Shown in pieces: positions 21,144-27,336 of a stretch of 27,336 bases of DNA. The notes beneath the pieces were generated by a model. It was given only the letters and a program-made list of their open reading frames with translations, did not search any database and had not been told where the DNA came from. The stretch spans positions 1 to 27,336 of the forward strand of contig CAJUPQ010000046.1 in assembly GCA_910588505.1 (NCBI GenBank). Reading direction: 5' to 3'. Position 1 is the first letter of the stretch. Every line of letters begins with the position of its first letter. The DNA is from an uncultured Hungatella sp. (GTDB taxonomy: Bacteria > Bacillota > Clostridia > Lachnospirales > Lachnospiraceae). A program made the translations under genes and the position numbers.

Positions 21144-22499
21144 ATGGGAACAGACACAATGCTTGACCCCACAAGGCTTATTATCGCGGCCCTGGTGGGT
21201 TTGGCGCTTTTGCTGGTGCTGATCATTAAGTTTAAGATCCATGCCATGATCTCGATCCTGATTGGGGCTCTGGTCATCGGCCTGGCAGCGGGGATGCCGT
21301 TTTCGGATATTGTGACGGCGGTGAATGACGGTATTGGCAACACATTAAAGGGGATCGCCCTGTTGGTGGGCCTTGGTTCCATGTTCGGCGCTATCCTGGA
21401 GGTATCGGGAGGAGCTCAGACCCTGGCAGTGACCATGGTGAAACGGTTTGGGGACGAGAAGGCGGCCTGGGCTCTGGGGATCACAGGCCTGGTCATCGCC
21501 ATGCCGGTATTCTTTGACGCAGGGCTTATTATCCTGATTCCGCTGGCATTTTCGCTGGCAAAAAGGACCAACCGGTCCTCCTTGTTTTACGCGATTCCGC
21601 TTCTGGCAGGTTTGGCTGTGGGGCACGCGTTTATTCCGCCTACGCCGGGGCCGGTTCTGGTGGCCACCATGCTCAATGTGGATCTTGGATGGGTGATCTT
21701 GGTGGGGATTGCCTGCGGCGTGGCGGCTATGATCGTTTCGGGGCCGGTGTGGGGCTCCATCTGCGGCAAAAAGTATTTTGTTCCTGTTCCGGACCACGTG
21801 GCAAACCAGGAGGAGATCGACGAGTCCAAGCTTCCCGCCTTTGGGACCATTGTGGGGATCATCTTGATTCCTCTGGTGCTGATCATCTTTAAGTCCGTGG
21901 CAGGGGTTATGCCTGGGCTGGCGTCTGTGGAACCCCTTCTGGCTTTCCTGGGCGAACCATTTGTGGCTCTTCTGATCGCCACGGTGGCGGCAATGTTCAT
22001 TCTGGGGATCAAGCACGGATATACCACCGAGGAGCTTGAGAAGATCATGACAAAATCTCTGGAGCCTACAGGACTTATCCTGCTGGTGACTGCCTGCGGC
22101 GGGGTTCTGCGGTATATGCTTCAGTATTCGGGCCTTGGAGATGTGATCGGAAATGCGGTGGCTTCCGCCAATCTTCCCATTGTGGTGGTGGCGTTTATTG
22201 TAGCGGCTCTTGTAAGGATCTGTGTGGGGTCCGCCACGGTGGCTATGACCATGGCGGCAGGCATCATCGCGGCTATGCCGGGGATCGCGGAGCTGTCGCC
22301 TATTTATCTGGCATGTACCACGGCGGCGGTGGCAGGCGGCGCTACGGTCTGCTCCCATTTTAATGATTCCGGATTCTGGCTGGTAAAATCCCTTGTGGGG
22401 CTGGATGAGAAGACGACTCTTAAGACCTGGACCATTATGGAGACTCTGGTAGGCGGGACCGGGTTTGTGGTGGCACTGATCATATCCTTCTTTGCGTAG
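21144..22499 (+). CDS. GntP-family gluconate/sugar-acid permease
   Basis: A 451-residue integral membrane protein with about 12-14 hydrophobic segments. Family features are the N-terminal helix pair with KFKIHAMISILIGALVIGLAAGM, the signature GHAFIPPTPGPVLVATML around residues 148-165, and the C-terminal SATVAMTMAAGIIAAMPGI with a following CSHFNDSGFW. Length equals E. coli GntP (447). Members import gluconate or related aldonates by proton symport. ATG 21144 is chosen because GGAGG precedes it; the frame is open for another 39 codons but those lie over the promoter and leader. The dehydratase follows 75 bases downstream in the same direction. Confidence 0.93.
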   Translation: MGTDTMLDPTRLIIAALVGLALLLVLIIKFKIHAMISILIGALVIGLAAGMPFSDIVTAVNDGIGNTLKGIALLVGLGSMFGAILEVSGGAQTLAVTMVKRFGDEKAAWALGITGLVIAMPVFFDAGLIILIPLAFSLAKRTNRSSLFYAIPLLAGLAVGHAFIPPTPGPVLVATMLNVDLGWVILVGIACGVAAMIVSGPVWGSICGKKYFVPVPDHVANQEEIDESKLPAFGTIVGIILIPLVLIIFKSVAGVMPGLASVEPLLAFLGEPFVALLIATVAAMFILGIKHGYTTEELEKIMTKSLEPTGLILLVTACGGVLRYMLQYSGLGDVIGNAVASANLPIVVVAFIVAALVRICVGSATVAMTMAAGIIAAMPGIAELSPIYLACTTAAVAGGATVCSHFNDSGFWLVKSLVGLDEKTTLKTWTIMETLVGGTGFVVALIISFFA

Positions 22500-22519
22500 A
22501 TTTGGATCAGTGATATAAT
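22492..22519 (+). promoter_or_regulatory. Possible internal promoter before the dehydratase gene
   Basis: TTGCGT (22492-22497), 16-base spacer, TATAAT (22514-22519). The -35 box lies in the last codons of the permease. It could supply extra dehydratase transcript independent of the main promoter. The -10 is perfect but the rest is moderate. Confidence 0.4.
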
Positions 22520-22574
22520 GGATTTCGCTGTTAAGAACAAAAAAGGTAAAAGATTGGGAAGGGAGAGCTTTATT

Positions 22575-24320
22575 ATGGAACTGACAAGTCAGAAAATGAG
22601 AAAGCTGGCGCCGGAACTGGATCCTCTCAGGATTGGCACTGGATGGAAGCCGGAGGATCTGGACAAACCGCAGATCATGATCGAGAGCACCTTTGGGGAC
22701 AGCCATCCGGGAAGCGGCCATCTGGATCTGCTGGTGGAAGAGGTGCGAAAGGGCGTGGAGGAAGCAGGGGGATATGGAGCCCGGTATTACTGCACGGATA
22801 TCTGCGACGGGGAAAGCCAGGGAACGGACGGGATCAATTTCAGTCTGGTAAGCCGGGAGATCATTGCGGGGATGATCGAGATCCACGGCAATGCCACACC
22901 CTTTGACGGGGCCGTGTATCTGGCCAGCTGCGACAAGGGAATGCCGGGAAACCTGATGGGGCTGGCAAGGGTTGACGCTCCGGCTGTGGTGGTGCCTGGG
23001 GGCACCATGAACGCGGGGCCCGACATGCTGACCTTAGAGCAGCTTGGCATGTACAGCGCCAAGTACCAGCGGGGGGAGATCGATGAGGAGAAATTAAACT
23101 GGGCCAAGTGCAACGCCTGTCCCAGCTGCGGGGCCTGCTCTTTTATCGGCACAGCGTCCACCATGCAGATCATGGCTGAGGCTTTGGGCCTGGCCCTGCC
23201 GGGAAGCGCCCTGATGCCTGCCACCAGCCCGGATCTTCTGGCATTTGCAAGGCAGGCGGGCAAACAGGCGGTAAAGCTGGCTGCCATGGAGGGGATGCGC
23301 CCGTCGGATATTGTGACAGTCAAGAGCTTTGAGAACGCGATCCTGGTCCACGCGGCTATTTCGGGAAGCACCAACTGCCTGCTGCACATTCCGGCCGTTG
23401 CCCATGAGTTTGGCGTTGAGATCACAGGGGATACCTTTGACAGGCTTCACAGAAATGCCAGATATCTGCTGGATGTGCGGCCTGCGGGACGGTGGCCTGC
23501 GGAGGTGTTCTACTACGCTGGCGGGGTTCCGGCTATTATGGAGGAGATCAAAGACCACCTTCACCTGGGCGTGATGACGGTCACAGGAAAGACTCTGGGA
23601 GAGAATTTGCGGGAGCTTAAGGAAAACGGCTTCTATGAGCGCTGCGGCAGATGGCTGGATGATTTTAACAGGAGATACCAGGTAAATGTGACGAAAGAGG
23701 ATATTATCCGCCCTTATGATAAGGCTATTGGAACGGATGGGAGTATTGCGATCCTAAGAGGCAACCTGGCTCCCGAGGGGGCGGTGATCAAGCATACGGC
23801 CTGTCCAAAGGAGATGTTTAAGGCGGTTCTCAACGCCAGACCCTTTGACAGCGAGGAGGAGTGTCTGGACGCGGTGCTGAAACACAAGGTTCAGAAAGGG
23901 GACGCGGTGTTTATCCGCTATGAAGGTCCAAAGGGAAGCGGTATGCCGGAGATGTTCTACACTTCGGAGGCCATCAGCAGCGACAAGGAATTAGGGCGCA
24001 GCATCGCGCTGATCACTGACGGACGGTTTTCTGGCGCGTCCACAGGGCCGGTGATCGGACACTGCAGCCCGGAGGCCGCGGACGGAGGCCCCATCGCCCT
24101 GGTGGAAGAGGGGGATCTGATCGAGATTGATGTGATGGAGCGGAAGCTGAACATTATTGGCATTAAGGGGGAGAAAAAGACGCCCCAGGAGATCGACGCC
24201 GTGCTGGCAGAGAGGCGCAAAAACTGGAAGCCGAAGGAGAGAAAGTACAAGAGCGGGGTTTTGCGGCTGTTTAGTGAGCACGCGGCAAGTCCTATGAAGG
24301 GGGCTTATCTGGATTTTTGA
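22575..24320 (+). CDS. IlvD/Edd-family Fe-S dehydratase, probably acting on a sugar acid
   Basis: A 581-residue dehydratase, annotated by most pipelines as dihydroxy-acid dehydratase. Conserved IlvD/Edd parts are ASCDKGMPGN (Cys119 cluster ligand, Asp120 metal ligand, Lys121 the usual carbamylated lysine), ACPSCGACSFIGTASTM (Cys182, 185, 188) and TDGRFSGASTGPVIGHCSPEA near the end. Where IlvD has TPCN-x-HL with its first cluster cysteine, this protein reads HPGSGHL (44-50) with no cysteine, while extra cysteines occur at 73 and 77 (YYCTDICDG). Neighbouring GntP and FCD-GntR genes argue for an aldonate (gluconate, xylonate or similar) rather than branched-chain amino acid synthesis, for which no partner gene is present. 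ATG 22575 follows GGGAGAG; the upstream 19 codons lack a site. Confidence 0.88.
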   Translation: MELTSQKMRKLAPELDPLRIGTGWKPEDLDKPQIMIESTFGDSHPGSGHLDLLVEEVRKGVEEAGGYGARYYCTDICDGESQGTDGINFSLVSREIIAGMIEIHGNATPFDGAVYLASCDKGMPGNLMGLARVDAPAVVVPGGTMNAGPDMLTLEQLGMYSAKYQRGEIDEEKLNWAKCNACPSCGACSFIGTASTMQIMAEALGLALPGSALMPATSPDLLAFARQAGKQAVKLAAMEGMRPSDIVTVKSFENAILVHAAISGSTNCLLHIPAVAHEFGVEITGDTFDRLHRNARYLLDVRPAGRWPAEVFYYAGGVPAIMEEIKDHLHLGVMTVTGKTLGENLRELKENGFYERCGRWLDDFNRRYQVNVTKEDIIRPYDKAIGTDGSIAILRGNLAPEGAVIKHTACPKEMFKAVLNARPFDSEEECLDAVLKHKVQKGDAVFIRYEGPKGSGMPEMFYTSEAISSDKELGRSIALITDGRFSGASTGPVIGHCSPEAADGGPIALVEEGDLIEIDVMERKLNIIGIKGEKKTPQEIDAVLAERRKNWKPKERKYKSGVLRLFSEHAASPMKGAYLDF

Positions 24321-24357
24321 CGGATCGTTTTGATGGATCGATATGACGTTTTCGTAC

Positions 24358-24382
24358 GGTCAGCGCGGTAAACGCGCAGACC
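24358..24382 (+). other. Stem-loop between dehydratase and alpha-glucosidase genes
   Basis: GGTCAGCGCG and CGCGCAGACC pair over ten positions with one A-A mismatch around a GTAAA loop. No T-tract follows, so it is not a standard terminator. It may be an RNA-processing or stability element separating the dehydratase message from the GH31 gene. The rest of the 249-base gap holds no gene; a short open frame there has no ribosome binding site. Confidence 0.45.
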
Positions 24383-24505
24383 TACCTGAACTGTTATGCC
24401 TGGATTTCCAACCGGAGATCCGGGCCGTTTTATTTCTGGACTTTGCCTTAAGGTTATGGTATGCTTATATCATTCTAAGGAACAGTTTCGCCTGCAGGCA
24501 TTTGC

Positions 24506-24536
24506 TTGACACAACCTGCATAAAGCGCGGTAATAG
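24506..24536 (+). promoter_or_regulatory. Weak promoter candidate for the GH31 gene
   Basis: A perfect TTGACA at 24506-24511 is followed after 19 bases by TAATAG (24531-24536); at 17 bases the sequence is the poorer GGTAAT. A start near 24543 would leave a leader of about 25 bases with AAGGAGG. I cannot exclude that the gene is read from the upstream operon. Confidence 0.35.
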
Positions 24537-24569
24537 AGAGTACATTAGAACCATAAGGAGGATAAAGCG

Positions 24570-26639
24570 ATGATAAAACGGTTCACATGGGGAAGGCCTG
24601 TTGAGACGGAGGCAGTGGTCAAAAGAGAGGCGGGGGAGAGAAAGCTTTCAGAGGTTCCATATTTTTCACAGGTTCAGACAGGCGACGGCAGGGTAAGCGT
24701 TCTCACTTACCACATGGGGGAGCATGATATCATTTACGGGTTAGGGGAGAACATAAGGGGCATCAACAAGCGGGGCTGGGTTTATGAGTCAAACTGTGTT
24801 GACGACCCGATCCACACAGAGGCTAGGCGCAACCTGTACGCATCCCACAACTTCTTTCTGGTGGACGGCAGGGAGCGGTTCGGGGTGTTTGTGGATGCGC
24901 CCCAGAAGGTGACATTTGACATAGGGTACACGGACAGGGACCGGCTTGCGGTTACGGTGGACGCGGGCGGGTTTGACCTGTATATCCTGGAGGGGGATTC
25001 CCTGCGCCAGATGGTTAGGGAGTTTCGGCAGATCATCGGCAGAAGTTACATCCCTCCCAAGTGGGGCTTCGGGTACGGCCAGAGCCGGTGGGGATATGAG
25101 AATGAGGACGATATCCGCCAGGTGGTAAAGCGGCATCGGGACAACGGAGTGCCTCTTGACAGCGTGTACATGGATATTGACTACATGGAGCGGTTTAAGG
25201 ATTTTACGGTGGATGAGGAGAAGTTCCCTAAGTTTCCCCGGTTTGTGGAGGAGATGAGGGCCCAGAATATCCATCTGGTGCCTATCATAGACGCCGGAGT
25301 GAAGATCGAGAAGGGGTATTCGGTGTATGAGGAGGGCGTGGAAAACGGATATTTCTGTAAGAAGGAGGACGGATCGGAGTTTGTAGGCGGCGTGTGGCCC
25401 GGAAGATGTCATTTCCCGGACATGCTTAATGATGATGCCAGAAAGTGGTTTGGGCGCAAGTACAAGCTCCTTCTTGACCAGGGGATTGACGGGTTCTGGA
25501 ATGATATGAACGAGCCGGCCCTGTTTTACGGGGAGGATTATCTTACAAAGGCCTTTGAGAAGTTGGATGAATACCGGAAGCAGGAGCTGAACCTGCACAC
25601 GTTTTTCGGCATGAAGAATCTGGTTCTGGGGCTGTCCAACCGCAAGGAGGATTACGAGAGTTTTTACCATGAGTACAAGTGGGAGCGCATCCGCCATGAT
25701 AAGGTTCACAACCTGTACGGCTACTATATGACCAGGTCCGCGGGGGAAGCTTTTGATGAGCTGGAGCCGGACAAGAGGATCCTCATGTTTTCCCGGGCTT
25801 CCTATGTGGGGATGCACCGGTACGGCGGCGTGTGGACCGGGGACAACAGCTCCTGGTGGTCCCACATTTTGATGAACCTGCAGATGCTTCCGGGGCTGAA
25901 TATGTGCGGATTTTTGTACACAGGCGCGGACCTGGGGGGATTTGGCTGCGATACCACGGAGGACCTTCTGCTGCGGTGGCTGGAGTTGGGGATCTTTACG
26001 CCGCTGATGCGCAACCACTCCGCCAAGGGGACCAGGGAGCAGGAGTTCTACCGGTTTGGCCATGTGGAGGATTTCCGGGGGATTATCGGCCTTAGGTACG
26101 CGCTGGTGCCTTACTTATACAGCGAGTTTGTGAAGGCGGCCATGAGGGATGATATGATGTTCTTGCCTCTTGCCTTTGTGTATCCCAAGGATCAGGAGGC
26201 CGCTGTGGTGGAGGACCAGCTGATGGTGGGAGAGAGCGTGATGATCGCTCCGGTGTACAGACAGAACGCCAGAGGCCGGTATGTGTATCTGCCGGAGGAT
26301 ATGAAGCTGTACCGGTTCAGGAGCAGCGAGGATGTGGACATAGAGGTTCTTAGGGCAGGCCATCACTATGTGAAGGCGGAGCTTAATGAGGTGCTTGTGT
26401 TTGTCCGTCCGAACCATGTGGTTCCTCTGGCCGGCGGCGGATGCTGTGTGGCGGATGTGGATATGTCCAGGCTGAGGCTTCTGCATTTTGTGACGGACCA
26501 GGCGGAGTATGAGCTGTATGATGACGACGGGTATGGGAAGAAGATCGACCTGGAGTCCGGGATCACTAAGGTTCGGGTTACGGTGGATGGAAAGGTGGAC
26601 GCGGAAGGAGCCTTGGAGGCGGAATGGACGCTTTTCTAG
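24570..26639 (+). CDS. GH31 alpha-glucosidase
   Basis: A 689-residue, cytosolic glycoside hydrolase family 31 enzyme, without signal peptide. The N-terminal beta-sandwich (1-150; YGLGENIRGINKRG) leads to the catalytic barrel: GFGYGQSRWGY, then SVYMDIDYM, then the signature FWNDMNEPALF with nucleophile Asp312, and GGVWTGDNSSWW with probable acid/base Asp425. The 113-residue distance equals that in the characterised Ruminococcus (Blautia) obeum enzyme, from memory (D307/D420). The C-terminal domains follow (YELYDDDGYGKK). It removes terminal alpha-linked glucose from maltose/isomaltose-type oligosaccharides. AAGGAGG precedes the ATG. A perfect terminator ends the transcript. Whether it belongs to the sugar-acid operon functionally is open. 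Confidence 0.93.
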   Translation: MIKRFTWGRPVETEAVVKREAGERKLSEVPYFSQVQTGDGRVSVLTYHMGEHDIIYGLGENIRGINKRGWVYESNCVDDPIHTEARRNLYASHNFFLVDGRERFGVFVDAPQKVTFDIGYTDRDRLAVTVDAGGFDLYILEGDSLRQMVREFRQIIGRSYIPPKWGFGYGQSRWGYENEDDIRQVVKRHRDNGVPLDSVYMDIDYMERFKDFTVDEEKFPKFPRFVEEMRAQNIHLVPIIDAGVKIEKGYSVYEEGVENGYFCKKEDGSEFVGGVWPGRCHFPDMLNDDARKWFGRKYKLLLDQGIDGFWNDMNEPALFYGEDYLTKAFEKLDEYRKQELNLHTFFGMKNLVLGLSNRKEDYESFYHEYKWERIRHDKVHNLYGYYMTRSAGEAFDELEPDKRILMFSRASYVGMHRYGGVWTGDNSSWWSHILMNLQMLPGLNMCGFLYTGADLGGFGCDTTEDLLLRWLELGIFTPLMRNHSAKGTREQEFYRFGHVEDFRGIIGLRYALVPYLYSEFVKAAMRDDMMFLPLAFVYPKDQEAAVVEDQLMVGESVMIAPVYRQNARGRYVYLPEDMKLYRFRSSEDVDIEVLRAGHHYVKAELNEVLVFVRPNHVVPLAGGGCCVADVDMSRLRLLHFVTDQAEYELYDDDGYGKKIDLESGITKVRVTVDGKVDAEGALEAEWTLF

Positions 26640-26739
26640 GACCTGCGTATGCATCAGCATGCTTCCTCTGTTCCCTTAAAGCGGAAGCCAGGAGGAGCTA
26701 AGTCCCAATGTCATTAAGATCATCGTTTCTATGATAAAG

Positions 26740-26785
26740 AAAAAAGCCCACCTGCCATATACAAAACAGACAGGTGGGCTTTTTT
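26740..26785. terminator. Strong bidirectional terminator
   Basis: AAAAAAGCCCACCTG pairs perfectly over 15 bases with CAGGTGGGCTTTTTT around a 16-base loop, with A- and T-runs making it active on both strands. It closes the GH31 gene and the opposing traX fragment. Confidence 0.92.
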
Positions 26786-26824
26786 CATGTTTTTATGGAC
26801 TTCAAAGATAAGTATGTTCTTTAT

Positions 26825-27211
26825 TCAATTCTTCATTGGCAAGTCATTGTCCTGCATCCACAGGACCAAAACCGCAATAAAGAGCGGATACATAACACTT
26901 GTCTGATTAAAAATTCCCGTACTGAACGAAATTGGATTTATTCCGAAGGCAAAACAATATGCAAAATGGGAAATTACAGCAAAAATTCCCAGTCGCAGCA
27001 TATACCTTTTTACATTATGCGTGTAATAATATCCTTCGCACACGAAAAACCACATAATCGGGGCTGTTAAACGTCCGATAATATGTAATGCCATTGCTCC
27101 CGATTCAGCTGGAAAACCGGGATAAATCAAATTACATACATGATCTATCGTCATGGCAATAATTGCAATCAGCTTTAAATGATTTGCATTCAATCGTAGT
27201 TGCAGTTTCAT
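26825..27211 (-). pseudogene. Truncated TraX-family membrane protein
   Basis: A 128-residue frame whose N-terminus is typical of the TraX family: LNANHLKLIAIIAMTIDHVC, HIIGRLTAPIMWFFVCEGYY, ISHFAYCFAFGI and FNQTSVMYPLF, giving about four membrane helices. Full-length members have roughly 220-250 residues, so the C-terminal half is missing; the frame ends about 40 bases before a terminator. The start at 27211 is firm because GGAGGGG lies 5 bases upstream; the 14 extra codons to 27253 have no site. TraX was first known for N-acetylation of F-pilin; chromosomal Firmicute copies have unknown roles. I call it a probable pseudogene, though a short functional form cannot be excluded. Confidence 0.7.
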
Positions 27212-27336
27212 ATTGCCCCTCCTGCCAATCGCTCGCATTATTCTCACAGACACCGCGGATAGCGAGTGCTAATTACTCGTGAATTAATGCAACGATGTAC
27301 TAGAGCGTGTTTGAAAATTGCTTTCTGACAGATGTG
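27212..27336. other. Window-end intergenic region with a short dyad
   Basis: Upstream side of traX. It holds the dyad CGAGT-GCTAATT-ACTCG (27263-27279), containing a GAGTGCTAA that equals one arm of the CIRCE operator but lacks the partner arm at the right distance. I do not see a promoter with both boxes for traX. The window stops within non-coding sequence. Confidence 0.35.

Noticed and set aside
21345..22886. Minus-strand frame of 513 codons across gntP and the dehydratase gene
   Set aside because: Antisense shadow of two recognised genes, spanning their intergenic gap; low-quality composition.
22575..24320. Assignment of the dehydratase as biosynthetic ilvD
   Set aside because: No ilvB, ilvC or leu genes nearby, a sugar-acid permease and FCD regulator instead, and an atypical cysteine pattern.
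24343..24573. Frame of 76 codons before the GH31 gene
   Set aside because: No ribosome binding site and no similarity; overlaps the GH31 start and its Shine-Dalgarno.
27264..27272. CIRCE-like half-site GAGTGCTAA
   Set aside because: The partner TTAGCACTC is absent nine bases upstream and no heat-shock gene is visible.

Overview
The window looks like chromosome from an anaerobic Gram-positive gut Clostridia, most probably a Lachnospiraceae. Supporting points are the rsmD-coaD-ylbJ neighbourhood typical of Firmicutes, a YlbJ-type sporulation membrane protein, strong GGAGG-type ribosome binding sites with ATG/GTG/TTG starts, a GH31 alpha-glucosidase of the gut-Clostridia type, and scattered remains of Rpn, AAA-ATPase-like and TraX genes, families I know as expanded in this group. 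The genus is not resolved. Main genes are moderately GC-rich, while the decayed islands (about 1-412, 5740-6250, 19640-20090, 26780-27336) are visibly AT-richer.

Layout. 1-421: no credible gene, ending in one copy of a dispersed repeat. 422-5659: a giant DUF4132-family protein. 5660-6255: terminator, the C-terminal remnant of an MFS transporter, a second repeat copy and a promoter. 6256-8043: rsmD, coaD and a coiled-coil protein, co-directional. 8135-9046 (minus): ylbJ, inverted relative to the usual Firmicutes order, divergent from an M23 peptidase (9099-9908). 9908-10590: a 157-bp near-perfect inverted-repeat element, a broken Rpn gene and the third repeat copy. 10659-13159: promoter, an RsmF-type rRNA cytosine methyltransferase carrying a 12-residue tandem-repeat insert, and an RsuA-type pseudouridine synthase overlapping it. 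13271-16135: two paralogous zinc-ribbon/transmembrane/leucine-rich-repeat proteins in tandem, separated by a 69-bp duplication of the 3' end of the first. 16152-18907: a HAD phosphatase and a YgiQ-family radical SAM protein with ATGA stop-start overlap. 19018-19506 (minus): a small HExxH protein convergent with ygiQ.

19767-24320 is a sugar-acid module: a promoter followed by a truncated AAA-ATPase-like gene, a FadR-type GntR regulator, a GntP permease behind a perfect-consensus promoter (TTGACA-N17-TATAAT) with a dyad at the predicted transcription start, and an IlvD/Edd-family dehydratase. The likely logic is uptake of an aldonate, dehydration to a 2-keto-3-deoxy acid, and control by the GntR protein. 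A GH31 alpha-glucosidase (24570-26639) follows with its own leader and a perfect 15-bp-stem terminator. The window closes with a truncated traX on the minus strand.

The least explained items are the two membrane-anchored zinc-ribbon/LRR proteins, the cysteine pattern of the dehydratase, the paired dyads around the GntR/GntP module, the three-copy dispersed repeat, and the large hairpin element abutting the M23 stop codon.
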